The notes under the pieces were generated by a model. It saw only the letters and a list, made by a program, of their open reading frames with translations, was not told the DNA's origin and did no database searches. Of a stretch of DNA of 52,064 nucleotides, positions 44,101-52,064 are shown in pieces. Origin of the DNA: Prevotella sp. UBA4339 (GTDB taxonomy: Bacteria > Bacteroidota > Bacteroidia > Bacteroidales > Bacteroidaceae); assembly GCA_002393725.1 (NCBI GenBank), contig DGTJ01000023.1, positions 1 to 52,064 on the forward strand. Reading direction: 5' to 3'. How positions within the stretch are numbered: the stretch's first letter is position 1; the number at the start of each line of letters is the position of its first letter. The position numbers and the translations under genes were made by a program.

Positions 44101-44441
44101 ACAACTCCGGTTCTATGTTCACTCAGACATGTAACACCTATAAGAAGGAATACTGGACACCGGACAATCCTACCAACGAGTATGGTCGTCTGAATGCCGT
44201 AGGTCCTTCTGGCGTAACAGGTATCGAAAAGGTTTACAACCGCAGCTTCGTTCGTCTGGACAACATCACCCTGGGCTATACACTCCCCAGACAGCTCACA
44301 AACAAACTGGGCATCCAGCGCGTTCACGTAACAGCCGGTATCAACAATGTATTCACCATCGACAGCTGGGAGTACGGCGATCCTGAGACAGGAGGCTTTG
44401 CCAACCGCCAGTTCCAGTTCGGTCTGAACGTAACACTCTAA
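41169..44441 (+). CDS. susC: SusC-family TonB-dependent glycan transporter (PUL2)
   Basis: This 1090-residue protein has a long signal region (KKLCFVMTLAAGMTAFPLPTMA), a carboxypeptidase-regulatory-like domain (AVKGQVTDKSGEPIIGATVKV), and a TonB box (LQEVVVVGYGTM). The plug has PLIILDGMQF, IDVLKDASSAAIYGAKAASG and VIIITTKKG, and is followed by a full barrel ending QFGLNVTL. It imports oligosaccharides with the SusD encoded 32 bp downstream. A run of eight Cs lies in codons for T-P-P, about 87 codons in. Its own promoter lies in the duplicated operator. Confidence 0.96.
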   Translation: MKCANFTLSSKKLCFVMTLAAGMTAFPLPTMADPAVQHVQQAGAVKGQVTDKSGEPIIGATVKVKEVANVGTVTDFDGNFELKNTPPSGTLVISYIGYTTKEVAYRNGQALNVTIEEDTKTLQEVVVVGYGTMRKKDLTGSVVQIDPSKIADQNPGSVQDLLRGTPGLQIGFDSSAKGSGASIQLRGQNSLYTDGSHNSPLIILDGMQFAGELSEINPDDIEQIDVLKDASSAAIYGAKAASGVIIITTKKGKEGKPVINVSVNLAANTKAGYRDVFGPDEYMRYREDWYKAQTYGYREDGTWGYYGKDSGIPVGYYDNFNNLGQYGISQDQWASNGPKTSQAGESMLSLYARRMGFDADAAVVMENFLAGKTYNWEDATYRTGFNQDYNASMSGATDKVNYYLGFGYLRNQGAIQGDDYHAYRANMKLNAKITDWLEIGANVNFQDRSDTSSPVPRGSNYWDDNQLRESPYASRYDADGNEMQYPRTGNPTNGGYNYHFQQQYIDLEKGYTVLNTIFNAKVTLPYGFTYQFNIAPRLQWFYDRYWMSAALPDSKASDRGSNRNSSKSYNWNLNNTLTWDRTFADIHHFTVTLVQEAEENRYWSDNISARNITPTDVLGFHYISGANKEQSSFSTNDTHYTAAAYLGRLFYGLMDRYMLTATVRRDGYSAFGQNNPWANFWSLGASWVLSEEKFAEDWKWLDMAKLRVSYGTNGNRSLKDTYLALSNLANGGLYAYYKYGSTSQEVLNALSVSRLGNPNLEWEKTSSWNFGVDFSVLNRRISGSIDIYHKRTHDMIMAQRLPNFTGFGSITTNLGEVTNTGFEITLNTRNIDTKNFTWNTSLGFSYNKNKIKHLYYEYDEDGNEIDDTSNGWFIGKPIGEIWYWETDGIWQADEAAEAAKVNQKPGDPKVINHCTDDDKADGTPVYNDKDRVYQGTTQPPVYWNMRNDFTFFKDFTFSFSMYSYMGHKSRAGYWLNGDNSGSMFTQTCNTYKKEYWTPDNPTNEYGRLNAVGPSGVTGIEKVYNRSFVRLDNITLGYTLPRQLTNKLGIQRVHVTAGINNVFTIDSWEYGDPETGGFANRQFQFGLNVTL
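41422..41429 (+). repeat. C8 homopolymer inside susC
   Basis: Eight consecutive Cs lie just after a run of six As, within the 5' coding part of susC. Gain or loss of one base would truncate the transporter. Confidence 0.8.
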
Positions 44442-44473
44442 CAATTGATCATCATTATAAAAAAACGAAAGAT

Positions 44474-46510
44474 ATGAAAACCAAGAATATATTCAAGGGT
44501 GGCGTGACCCTGATGGCGATGGCCTCAGTGATGACAGGCTGTACATCTGACTTCCTGGAGCAGGACCCGCTGTCATTCTATGAGCCAGCCACAACATACA
44601 GCACAGAGGCTGGTCTGCAGGCTGCCCTCGCACAGTGCGACAAACAGTTGAAAACCTACCGCATCGACGGTAACTGGAACAATGTCGGTATCTTCACCAA
44701 CTACCTCATGTCCGACGTAGGAATGTATGCCAAGACCGATATGGGCGGTGGCTTCCAGGACAATTTCGATGCCAAGCTCACACCTACTTCAGGTATGGCT
44801 GGCGGAGGTGACGGAAACTACATGCAGCGCTTCTGGGATCAGGGCTATAGCATGGTGAAGTATGCCAACACCATCCTTTCATACATCGACCAGGTGAAAG
44901 ACCTTGACGATGCTACTCGTAATGCCTACAAAGGCCGTGCGTATTTCCATCGTGCATACGCTTACTATAACCTCGCCCTGCAGTTCGGCGACATACCCCT
45001 CGTGACAAAGCTTATCAGCGTGCCTAAGCGCAACTACACATCTACCAGCAAGGAAGCCATCTTCAAGATGCTCGTACACGACCTGGAGTTTGCCGTACAG
45101 CACGTGCCCTCACAGGCAAAAATGGCTTACGTAGGACAGGTGAACCAGGAGGGCTGCATGCACCTGCTCGTGAAGTGCTATCTCGCTGTTGGCGAATATG
45201 CCAAGGCTGAGTCGGTTGCTACCGACCTGATTACCAATCACGGTCTGAAGCTCATGACTGAGCCATTCGGCACCTGGCAGCCTTCTGGCAACGAGAAGAC
45301 CTGGAAGGTGACCCGCAACGTGGTATGGGACCTGCACCGCACACCGAATATCGCCGACCCATCCAACAAGGAGACTATCATGATGATCTCCAACTCGAAC
45401 GACCAGGACTTCACCACCTATAACATCATGCGTGCCTGCTTCGCTCACTGGAGCAACGGTATCATCCGTGACCCACACGGACTTGGCGGCCCTGGACAGA
45501 ACATCGCCCGCAACAACGGCAACTATAACGAGACTCTCGACTGGGTACGCGTTGCCGGACGTGGTATCGCCCTGAACCGTACTTCTTACTATTACAACAA
45601 GACCATCTGGATGTATGATAACGACGAGACTGACTGGCAGGACCTGCGCCACAACCGTGAGGTAGGTAACTGGATGGAGATGGAGGACTTCAAGTACAAC
45701 AACAAGAAGTCAGACTTCTATGGCAAGAACTACCAGCTCTATGCTACAGAGGACTATGTAGACCCATCAGATCCTTCAAAGATACTTGTTCACAAGGGTG
45801 ACATCCTCTGCTCAGACACTATCCGCAGCTGGTATCCTACACCACTCTACCAGCTCTATATCCTCGATACACCTAACGAGCTGAACATGGGGGCCAACCA
45901 GTTCCAGGGAGCTTCAGGCAAGGGTGCCAATGGCGACATGTACCTCTTCCGCCTGGCTGAGACCTATCTGCTTCGCGCTGAGGCCCGTCTGTATCAGGGC
46001 AATGCATCTGGCGCCGCTGACGACGTGAATGCTATCCGCCGCCGTGCCAATGCCAAGAAGATGTACACAGGTGCTGAGATGAACATCGGCGTCATCATGT
46101 CAGAGCGTGCCCGCGAACTCTACCTCGAGGAGTTCCGTCAGGCAGAGATGGCACGCGTAAGCTGGTGCCTCGCACGCAGTGGAGTGGCCGATGAGTGGGG
46201 CAACAAGTACGACCTGAACACATGGGACAAGCAGGAGGGTACCGACCTCAATGGCGGTAGCTACTGGTATCGTCGCTGCACCACATACAATGTGTTCAAC
46301 CACGACTACGGCAAGGGTCAGCAGGGTAACCAGACCTACGAGTACAAGATCAACAAGCACAACCTGTTCTGGCCTGTACCCAACTCTGCAATCACAGCCA
46401 ACAACAAGGGCCAGCTGCGCCAGAACTTCGGCTATGACGGCTATGACGAAAGTATCCCAATGTGGACTAACTGGGAGGATGCCGTTGCCGATGAGGAATC
46501 TGCCGACTGA
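44474..46510 (+). CDS. susD: SusD-family surface glycan-binding lipoprotein (PUL2)
   Basis: This 678-residue protein has a lipoprotein signal (MKTKNIFKGGVTLMAMASVMTGC, anchor Cys23) followed by TSDFLEQDPLSFYEPATTY, typical of SusD. The helical scaffold has GRAYFHRAYAYYNLALQFGDIP, and the C-terminal block has YLFRLAETYLLRAEARLYQGN, ARELYLEEFRQAEMARVSW and LFWPVPNSAI. It is longer than the PUL1 SusD (529 residues), with a large insert at about 270-420 that may shape the glycan site. It is followed by a strong terminator. Confidence 0.95.
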   Translation: MKTKNIFKGGVTLMAMASVMTGCTSDFLEQDPLSFYEPATTYSTEAGLQAALAQCDKQLKTYRIDGNWNNVGIFTNYLMSDVGMYAKTDMGGGFQDNFDAKLTPTSGMAGGGDGNYMQRFWDQGYSMVKYANTILSYIDQVKDLDDATRNAYKGRAYFHRAYAYYNLALQFGDIPLVTKLISVPKRNYTSTSKEAIFKMLVHDLEFAVQHVPSQAKMAYVGQVNQEGCMHLLVKCYLAVGEYAKAESVATDLITNHGLKLMTEPFGTWQPSGNEKTWKVTRNVVWDLHRTPNIADPSNKETIMMISNSNDQDFTTYNIMRACFAHWSNGIIRDPHGLGGPGQNIARNNGNYNETLDWVRVAGRGIALNRTSYYYNKTIWMYDNDETDWQDLRHNREVGNWMEMEDFKYNNKKSDFYGKNYQLYATEDYVDPSDPSKILVHKGDILCSDTIRSWYPTPLYQLYILDTPNELNMGANQFQGASGKGANGDMYLFRLAETYLLRAEARLYQGNASGAADDVNAIRRRANAKKMYTGAEMNIGVIMSERARELYLEEFRQAEMARVSWCLARSGVADEWGNKYDLNTWDKQEGTDLNGGSYWYRRCTTYNVFNHDYGKGQQGNQTYEYKINKHNLFWPVPNSAITANNKGQLRQNFGYDGYDESIPMWTNWEDAVADEESAD

Positions 46511-46560
46511 CGTTTTATTCATACATAGTTTAGTTAAAGGTTAGTATTTTCTAAAGGTGG

Positions 46561-46597
46561 AGGGGCGGTCTATTAGCGTTTAGGCTGCCCCTTTTAT
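46561..46597 (+). terminator. Rho-independent terminator after susD
   Basis: AGGGGCGGTC (46561-46570) pairs with GGCTGCCCCT (46583-46592) over 10 positions including two G-U pairs, followed by a T-rich run. It separates susCD from the GH105 operon, which has its own promoter. Confidence 0.8.
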
Positions 46598-46641
46598 TTA
46601 GTTTTAACTAACTGTATATAGAAGCTTTAAAAAGAAATTTG

Positions 46642-46649
46642 TATCTTTG
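46642..46649 (+). promoter_or_regulatory. Promoter -7 box of GH105-lyase-GH154 operon
   Basis: TATCTTTG followed by GC, 21 nt before the GH105 ATG. This promoter lacks the 67-bp operator, so these three genes may be regulated differently from susCD. Confidence 0.65.
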
Positions 46650-46670
46650 CAGCAAAAATATGCCAACATT

Positions 46671-47852
46671 ATGAAAAGACTACTATTATTAGCATGCCTG
46701 CTTAACACATTGGCGGCTCAGGCAAAGCAATGGACAGCTGACGAAGTAAGGAATATCATCAGCAGAGTAAACACCTACTGGCAGACAAACAACCCTGCCG
46801 AAGTGCGGTCGTTCTGGGATAACGCTGCCTACCACACCGGAAACATCGAGGTGTATAAGCTCTTTTCGGAGAAGGAAGGAAAAAAGGATGATACTGAATG
46901 GACGAAAGAAAGACAACAGATGCTGGACTATAGCATCCGCTGGGCAGAACACAACCAGTGGAAAGGAGCCAAAGAACCAGACCCTGCCAAGTGGAAATAC
47001 AAGAACTACGGCGAAGGTCAGGATTATGTCCTCTTCGGTGACTGGCAGATCTGCTTCCAGACATATATCGACTTGTATCTTATCGGTAACGGACAGCAAC
47101 CAGTATCCAATACCCAAGACCCCAAGATCAAAAGAGCCATCGAGGTGATGAGCTATGAGGCCGACTCGAAGGCCAGCGACTACTGGTGGTGGGCCGATGC
47201 CCTCTATATGGTAATGCCTGTCATGACCAAGATGTACAAACTGACTGGAGACACCAAATATCTGCGCAAGCTATATGAGAATCTCCTCTACAGCGACAGC
47301 ATCATGCTCGACAAGGAGACCGGTCTCTACTTCAGGGATGGCAAATACATCTATCCGAAACATAAGACAGCCAACGGAGAGAAGGACTTCTGGGCTCGCG
47401 GCGATGGATGGGTTCTGGCAGGACTTGCCAAGGTGCTGCAGGATATGCCAGAGACCTATGTCCGTCAGCCTTTCTTCGTAGAGAAGTACGTTAATCTGGC
47501 ACGCGGCGTAAAGAAACTGCAGCAGCCACAAGGTCACTGGACTCGCTCAATGGCCGACCCTGAGCAGGCTCCCGGCTATGAGACCAGTGGAACGGCATTC
47601 TTCTGCTACGGACTGCTGTGGGGAGTAAATCACGGTTATCTCTCAAAGAAGGAATTCGGCACAACTATCGACAAGGCATGGAACTATCTTACAAAAATCG
47701 CCCTGCAGAAGGACGGAAAGGTGGGATATGTCCAGCCGATAGGTGAACGCGCTATACCTGGACAGACCGTAGACGCAAACTCTCAGGCCAATTTCGGTGT
47801 AGGCGCATTCCTCCTGGCTGCCTGCGAATACTGCAGATACCTTGAAAAATAA
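46671..47852 (+). CDS. GH105 unsaturated uronyl hydrolase
   Basis: The start is the ATG at 46671, below the promoter; an earlier in-frame codon would overlap the -7 box. The product has 393 residues with a signal peptide (MKRLLLLACLLNTLAAQA). It has the GH88/GH105 (alpha/alpha)6 fold: YGEGQDYVLFGDWQICF, DYWWWADALYMVMPVMTKMY (the catalytic Asp lies in WWADALY), FWARGDGWVLAGLAKVL and GYETSGTAFFCYGLLWG. These enzymes hydrate and release delta-4,5-unsaturated uronic acids left by polysaccharide lyases. A heparinase-type protein follows 7 bp later, so the two probably act in sequence. Confidence 0.9.
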   Translation: MKRLLLLACLLNTLAAQAKQWTADEVRNIISRVNTYWQTNNPAEVRSFWDNAAYHTGNIEVYKLFSEKEGKKDDTEWTKERQQMLDYSIRWAEHNQWKGAKEPDPAKWKYKNYGEGQDYVLFGDWQICFQTYIDLYLIGNGQQPVSNTQDPKIKRAIEVMSYEADSKASDYWWWADALYMVMPVMTKMYKLTGDTKYLRKLYENLLYSDSIMLDKETGLYFRDGKYIYPKHKTANGEKDFWARGDGWVLAGLAKVLQDMPETYVRQPFFVEKYVNLARGVKKLQQPQGHWTRSMADPEQAPGYETSGTAFFCYGLLWGVNHGYLSKKEFGTTIDKAWNYLTKIALQKDGKVGYVQPIGERAIPGQTVDANSQANFGVGAFLLAACEYCRYLEK

Positions 47853-47859
47853 GAAAGTG

Positions 47860-49650
47860 ATGACGGCAGCATATATCTTGCAAATGCAAAAGGCAAAGGT
47901 AATAGCATGCTTGCTCCTTTACCTTCTTGCCTCCTCGCCAGTAGCCGCACAGCTTGTGCCCAAGGCTGACGATGCCTTTTGGCGCGACTCTGTGCCACAG
48001 GAGATGCGTCAGAGCTATATAAAATATGGAGAGCAGTATCTGGGCAGAGAGTGGACAGCTCTGCCCTGGACTGTCTTCGCAGAGAACAAGATAACAGGCA
48101 ATCGCGTAAACTACGAGAATATCTGTTTTGAGAAGCGCCGCCATCTGGCTGCTCTCGTAATGGCAGAAATACTCGAAGGAACGGGGCGTTTTACCAACGA
48201 TATCATTGATGGAATCGGTAGTTTCTGTGAAGAGACATGGTGGGGAATACCTGCCCATTACGGCAAGCATATACCATTTCAGGATATCCAGGAAGTAGAT
48301 CTTTTCAATGCCGAGACAGCCAGCCTGATCGTCTGGACAAGATATATGCTCGAAAAGCAGCTTGATGCATTCTCACCCGACGTTTGTAAGCGCATCGACA
48401 GGGAGATAGAGAACCGCATTCTCAAACCTGCCCTTGCCAAGAACTACTGGTGGAAGACAGCCGGCATGAACTGGAACCCCTGGATATGCAGCAACTGGCT
48501 CACCTGTGTGCTCGTCTGCGAGAAAGACGAGGCCCGCAAGGCTGAGGCTATCGCACAGATAAAGAAAGCCACAAAGGCATTTATCGATGCCTATCCAGAA
48601 GACGGCGGATGCGACGAAGGACCTGGCTATTGGGACAGGGCTGCCGCCTCGATGTTCGAGGTATTGCGACTGCTGCCAGATTTCTCAGATGATGCCGATA
48701 AAATCAGGAAAATGGCAGCCTATTCCTATAAGACATATATAGGCAACGACTACTGTGTGAACTTTGCCGATGCCCACGAGAACAAGGCCGTTCAGCAGGT
48801 GAACATCGTGTATCCCTTCGGACTATGGCTCAACGACAAGACCATGCGTGAGTTCGGAGCCTATCTTGGCCTGAGGAAAGGAGTCCTGGAACATCCGGCA
48901 AAACTCTACGACAAGAGCGGCAACTTCCCCACCCTCGGCAGAGAACTATTCTTCCTGCACGATATCAGCCATTTCATCGCGGAAAAGCCCAATGAGCCAC
49001 TGCTGAAAGACGCCTGGCTGCCCAACCTGCAGATCATGACGGCACGCCGCGGAGACTGCTTCGTTGCCATGAAAGGCGGACATAACGGCGAGAGCCATAA
49101 TCACAATGACGTTGGCTCATTCCTTGTATATATAGATGGCGAGCCACTGTTCATCGACCCTGGCGTAGGAGAATATACTGCCAAGACATTCAGCAAGAGC
49201 CGATACGAGATATGGACCATGCAGTCGGGCTATCACAATCTGCCACAGATAAACGGCATCGACCAGAAAGACGGAAAGGCGTTTGCCGCCAAGGTCATAA
49301 GCCATAAAGACGGACAGCTGACGCTCGACATTGCAGGAGCCTACCCTGCTGAGGCTGCAGTAAAGTCGTGGAAACGAACGGTCACAGCCACGAAGTCGGG
49401 CATATCTGTCACTGAAGACTACGAACTCAGCGATTTCATCGCTCCCACACGCCTGATGCTGATGACAACCAACCGTGATGCCCTCAAGCATATAAGCTAT
49501 AACTCCAACCAACTGGAAGCTACCATTGAGGACATCAGCGACAAGCTCGACCCTCTGCTGCAGGGGATGTGGGGCAAGGAGATGTACCGCATCGTACTGA
49601 CGATGAAATCAGCTAAGACAAAACAACAGATAAGATATAAAATCCACTAA
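47860..49650 (+). CDS. Heparinase II/III-family protein, probable polysaccharide lyase
   Basis: I use the ATG at 47860; the ATG at 47884 (MQKAKVIACLLLYLLASSPVAAQ) would give a neater signal peptide and may be the true start. The mature protein has an N-terminal alpha-toroid (CFEKRRHLAALVMAEILEGTG; GMNWNPWICSNWLTCVL; GPGYWDRAAASMFEVL). The C-terminal anti-parallel beta domain carries the family hallmark GESHNHNDVGSFLVY and EPLFIDPGVGEYT. It likely cleaves a uronic-acid-containing glycan by beta-elimination. The exact lyase family is not assigned. Its product would suit the GH105 upstream. Confidence 0.85.
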   Translation: MTAAYILQMQKAKVIACLLLYLLASSPVAAQLVPKADDAFWRDSVPQEMRQSYIKYGEQYLGREWTALPWTVFAENKITGNRVNYENICFEKRRHLAALVMAEILEGTGRFTNDIIDGIGSFCEETWWGIPAHYGKHIPFQDIQEVDLFNAETASLIVWTRYMLEKQLDAFSPDVCKRIDREIENRILKPALAKNYWWKTAGMNWNPWICSNWLTCVLVCEKDEARKAEAIAQIKKATKAFIDAYPEDGGCDEGPGYWDRAAASMFEVLRLLPDFSDDADKIRKMAAYSYKTYIGNDYCVNFADAHENKAVQQVNIVYPFGLWLNDKTMREFGAYLGLRKGVLEHPAKLYDKSGNFPTLGRELFFLHDISHFIAEKPNEPLLKDAWLPNLQIMTARRGDCFVAMKGGHNGESHNHNDVGSFLVYIDGEPLFIDPGVGEYTAKTFSKSRYEIWTMQSGYHNLPQINGIDQKDGKAFAAKVISHKDGQLTLDIAGAYPAEAAVKSWKRTVTATKSGISVTEDYELSDFIAPTRLMLMTTNRDALKHISYNSNQLEATIEDISDKLDPLLQGMWGKEMYRIVLTMKSAKTKQQIRYKIH

Positions 49651-49663
49651 TAACAGAAACGCA

Positions 49664-50926
49664 ATGAGAAAGATCACATCCATACTGGTATTGCTGCTTA
49701 TCCTGACGACAGCGGCCCAGGCAAAGAAGACAAAGACCCAAGAACAGACCGACCGCCAGTACTGGTGCTCACTGGCATACAAGATGGCACAGCCCGTGCT
49801 GGAGAACATGGCAAGGGGCGAGCTGCAGAAGAACATGAAGACGGAGTTCTCGCCCTCGTTCGACAATCGCGACCGTAGTGTGGTATATATGGAGACCTTC
49901 GGCCGCCTGATGGCAGGCATCGCCCCCTGGCTGGCACTGCCGGATGACGACAGCGCAGAGGGCAAGCAGCGCAAGCAGCTCCGTGAGTGGGCTCTCGCAG
50001 CATACAAGAACTCCGTAGACCCCAACTCTCCCGACTATCTCTGCTGGGGTAAGGCTGGTCAGAATCTCGTCGACGCAGCCTATATAGCCGAGTCATTCCT
50101 TCGTGCATGGGATGCTCTGTGGATTCCTCTCGATGAAATCACAAAACAGCGATATATCAAGGAGTTTCAGGGCCTGCGCAAGATTGACCCACCATACACC
50201 AACTGGTTTCTCTTCTCGTCAACCATCGAGAGCATGCTCGCCAAGGCAGGAGCCCAGTACGATGAGTTCCGTGTGAATACCGCCTGCCGAAAGGTTGAAG
50301 AGTGGTATATAGGCGACGGATGGTATGCCGACGGTCCAGTATTCGCCTTCGACTACTACAGCAGCTACGTCTTCCATTCCATGTATCTTGAGACTCTGCA
50401 GGCAATGGTAGACGCCAAGGCCAATACCCGAATCGACTACAAGAAATACCATGAGCGTGCCCTCAAGCGTGCCCAGAAGTTCGCCATCATCCTCGAGAGG
50501 TTTATCTCTCCTGAAGGCACATTCCCCGTAATCGGAAGGTCTACACCTTATCGTCTGGCTGCGATGCAGCCCCTGGCTCTGATTGCCTGGTATCAGAAGC
50601 TGCCTAAGGATCTCTCCAACGGTCAGGTACGCGCTGCACTGACAAAGGTGATGCACCGCATGTTTGACATCCAGCAGAATTTCAACGATGCCGGCTATCT
50701 CACCATCGGCTTCTGCGGTTCACAGCCTGAGACGGCCGACTGGTACACCAACAACGGCTCTCTCTACATGACCTCTCTGGCATTCATGCCCTTAGGTCTC
50801 CCTGCCGATCATCCCTTCTGGACCGATGCCCCACAGCCCTGGACACAGGTAAAAGCCTGGGGTGGACAGCCCTTCCCCAAGGATCATCGCTGGGCAGACG
50901 ACATCCAGACTCGCGATAAGTGGTAA
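49664..50926 (+). CDS. DUF2264 protein, GH154-like (probable beta-glucuronidase)
   Basis: This 420-residue secreted protein has a signal peptide (MRKITSILVLLLILTTAAQA). Conserved DUF2264 blocks of an (alpha/alpha)6 barrel include VVYMETFGRLMAGIAPWLAL, GWYADGPVFAFDYYSSYVF, and PEGTFPVIGRSTPYRLAAMQPLAL. I recall GH154, described as a beta-glucuronidase family in arabinogalactan loci of Bacteroides, as corresponding to DUF2264; that link is from memory. It starts 13 bp after the lyase gene and ends the PUL2 plus-strand block. Removal of terminal glucuronic acid from arabinogalactan side chains would fit. Confidence 0.82.
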   Translation: MRKITSILVLLLILTTAAQAKKTKTQEQTDRQYWCSLAYKMAQPVLENMARGELQKNMKTEFSPSFDNRDRSVVYMETFGRLMAGIAPWLALPDDDSAEGKQRKQLREWALAAYKNSVDPNSPDYLCWGKAGQNLVDAAYIAESFLRAWDALWIPLDEITKQRYIKEFQGLRKIDPPYTNWFLFSSTIESMLAKAGAQYDEFRVNTACRKVEEWYIGDGWYADGPVFAFDYYSSYVFHSMYLETLQAMVDAKANTRIDYKKYHERALKRAQKFAIILERFISPEGTFPVIGRSTPYRLAAMQPLALIAWYQKLPKDLSNGQVRAALTKVMHRMFDIQQNFNDAGYLTIGFCGSQPETADWYTNNGSLYMTSLAFMPLGLPADHPFWTDAPQPWTQVKAWGGQPFPKDHRWADDIQTRDKW

Positions 50927-50946
50927 TTAACTTCTCTCTTTGACGG

Positions 50947-51468
50947 CTACTTCTTCTTGTCCTTGGCGCTCTTTGCAAACTCAAAAAGCGACTGTGGCAG
51001 ATGACAGTAGCCGTCAGGGTTTTTATCGAGATAGTCCTGATGATACTCCTCAGCTGTATAGAAGTTCTTCAGCTGAGATTTCTCTACCACCAGGGGCTGC
51101 TGATAATTCTTCTGCTCTTCCTGGTATACCTTTTCAATAACAGGAAGATCGTTGGAATCGGTGAAATATATTCCCGTGCGATAGCGAGTGCCTTCATTAT
51201 GCCCCTGCTTGTTAAGGCTTGTAGGGTCAATAGCCTTGAAGAACATCTGCAACAAGAACTCAAGGCTCACCACCTGTGGGTCGTATTTCACATACACCGT
51301 TTCTGCGAATCCCGTCTGGTCTGTGTAGACTTCCTTATACGTCGGGTTTTCAGTATGCCCGTTGGCAAACCCCACTTCCGTTTCCAAAACTCCTTCAATC
51401 TGTTTGAAGTAATGCTCCGTTCCCCAGAAGCATCCTCCGGCAAAGTAAATTTCCTTCATTTTATCCAT
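50947..51468 (-). CDS. msrA: Peptide methionine sulfoxide reductase A
   Basis: This 173-residue protein starts at the ATG at 51468; an upstream TTG is less likely. It has the catalytic motif GGCFWGTEHYF with nucleophile Cys, YKEVYTDQTGFAETV, and the C-terminal TAEEYHQDYLDKNPDGYC. It reduces methionine-S-sulfoxide in proteins. There is no signal peptide, so it is cytoplasmic. It lies 35 bp after the exonuclease gene with no visible promoter between them, probably the same transcript. It converges on PUL2. Confidence 0.96.
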   Translation of the reverse strand: MDKMKEIYFAGGCFWGTEHYFKQIEGVLETEVGFANGHTENPTYKEVYTDQTGFAETVYVKYDPQVVSLEFLLQMFFKAIDPTSLNKQGHNEGTRYRTGIYFTDSNDLPVIEKVYQEEQKNYQQPLVVEKSQLKNFYTAEEYHQDYLDKNPDGYCHLPQSLFEFAKSAKDKKK

Positions 51469-51503
51469 TTTCAATTGTAATTACATTTCTCTGATGATGT
51501 CGG

Positions 51504-51995
51504 CTAAAGGATCTCCCTTGCAATCCAGGCACAAGCCTCAGCATCAGCGAGGGCGTGGTGGTGATTCTCAAGACGATAGCCGCATTCGGCAGCAACGGTA
51601 TGTAGCTGATGGTCTGCCAGATAGCGGAAAGCCCGACGCGAAGCTACAAGAGTGCAATGGAACTCATAGTCAGGATAGTCCATCTGATAGCAGCGGAAGA
51701 CGGCTTTCAGGCAACTCTCGTCGAACGCCTTATTATGAGCTACGAGGGGTAAGCCCTCTATGAGAGGCTCTATCTGTTTCCAGACCTTAGGAAATACAGG
51801 GGCCTCATCAGTATCCTCTCGAGTTAGCCCATGCACCCGGCTGCACCAATAGTTATAATAGTTCGGTTCAGGCTGAATCAGTGAATAGAACTTATCCACT
51901 ATCTCCCCGCCCCTAACTATCACGACACCAACAGAGCAGACGCTCGTCCGCTCATTATTGGCTGTCTCAAAGTCTATCGCCGCAAAATCCTGCAT
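51504..51995 (-). CDS. DnaQ-like DEDDh 3'-5' exonuclease
   Basis: The start is the ATG at 51995; a longer frame would run through the promoter. The 163-residue single-domain protein has Exo I FAAIDFETAN (Asp8, Glu10), Exo II LVAHNKAFDESCL, and Exo III HHALADAEACAWI, which together give the DEDDh catalytic set. It is smaller than the polymerase III epsilon subunit and lacks a clamp-binding tail that I can recognise. It is therefore likely an accessory DNA or RNA trimming nuclease. Confidence 0.92.
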   Translation of the reverse strand: MQDFAAIDFETANNERTSVCSVGVVIVRGGEIVDKFYSLIQPEPNYYNYWCSRVHGLTREDTDEAPVFPKVWKQIEPLIEGLPLVAHNKAFDESCLKAVFRCYQMDYPDYEFHCTLVASRRAFRYLADHQLHTVAAECGYRLENHHHALADAEACAWIAREIL

Positions 51996-52012
51996 ATTTA
52001 CTAATTTTGTTG

Positions 52013-52020
52013 CAAAGTTA
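52013..52020 (-). promoter_or_regulatory. Promoter -7 box of exonuclease-msrA pair
   Basis: TAACTTTG on the minus strand, ~18 nt before the start codon. Confidence 0.6.
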
Positions 52021-52064
52021 CACATTTTTATTAACTAAAGTATACAACTGAGTCAAAATGTTAC

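Noticed and set aside
47842..47859. TTG start for the heparinase-like gene overlapping the GH105 stop
   Set aside because: It would put a charged stretch ahead of the signal peptide; ATG codons at 47860 or 47884 give better exported starts.

Overview
The window looks like chromosomal DNA of a gut- or rumen-type Bacteroidota, most likely a Prevotella-like genus (Prevotella/Segatella/Xylanibacter). The evidence is paired SusC/SusD genes, promoters of the Bacteroidota type (TAnnTTTG at -7, often TTG about 20 nt further upstream), SPI and SPII signal peptides on most enzymes, a Por-type C-terminal tail on one glycosidase, and AraC-type sensors fused to beta-propellers. I saw no rRNA, tRNA, CRISPR array or intact insertion sequence.

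Layout. 1-1.9 kb: the C-terminal end of an HTH protein, a repeat-rich stretch with a broken gene, and a PIN-domain toxin-antitoxin pair. 2.0-3.1 kb: a single gene fusing xanthine phosphoribosyltransferase to guanine deaminase, a likely guanine to xanthine to XMP salvage enzyme. 3.1-12.2 kb (minus strand): a seven-gene cluster with many overlapping gene ends, reading BlaI-type repressor, BlaR1/M56 sensor fused to TonB and plug-like domains, TlpA, TPR protein, TonB-dependent receptor, TlpA, TPR lipoprotein. It is preceded by three tandem 17-bp palindromes on the blaI promoter. 12.5-22.4 kb (minus strand): polysaccharide utilization locus (PUL) 1, reading surface glycan-binding lipoprotein, SusC, SusD, GH30, GH30. 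22.65-25.5 kb: its divergent membrane-bound propeller/AraC regulator. 25.5-33.0 kb (minus strand): MFS sugar transporter, cytoplasmic DUF5107-TPR protein, GH2. 33.2-34.4 kb: alanine dehydrogenase. 34.4-34.9 kb: intergenic tandem-repeat arrays. 34.9-35.8 kb: a soluble AraC regulator. 35.8-38.7 kb (minus strand): a second propeller/AraC regulator. 38.9-50.9 kb (plus strand): PUL2, reading tandem GH43, SusC, SusD, GH105, heparinase II/III-like protein, DUF2264 (GH154-like). 50.9-52.0 kb (minus strand): an exonuclease and MsrA.

How the genes may work together (inference). GH30 (possible endo-beta-1,6-galactanase), a GH43_24-like exo-beta-1,3-galactanase module, GH2, GH105, DUF2264/GH154 and a heparinase-type lyase together fit breakdown of uronic-acid-decorated type II arabinogalactan (plant arabinogalactan proteins). 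Sugars would enter by the two SusCD pairs and the MFS permease. The two PUL regulators have a periplasmic propeller, one membrane span and an AraC DNA-binding domain, but no histidine kinase or receiver. They look like one-component membrane-anchored relatives of hybrid two-component systems. PUL2 carries a 67-bp promoter/operator element in two copies (59 of 67 identical), one before the GH43 gene and one before susC.

The most unusual sequence-level signals are the Xpt-guanine deaminase fusion, the three phased BlaI-like operators, the duplicated 67-bp operator, and small palindromic elements inside coding regions in frame. One of those elements occurs in two unrelated proteins and encodes nearly the same peptide in both.
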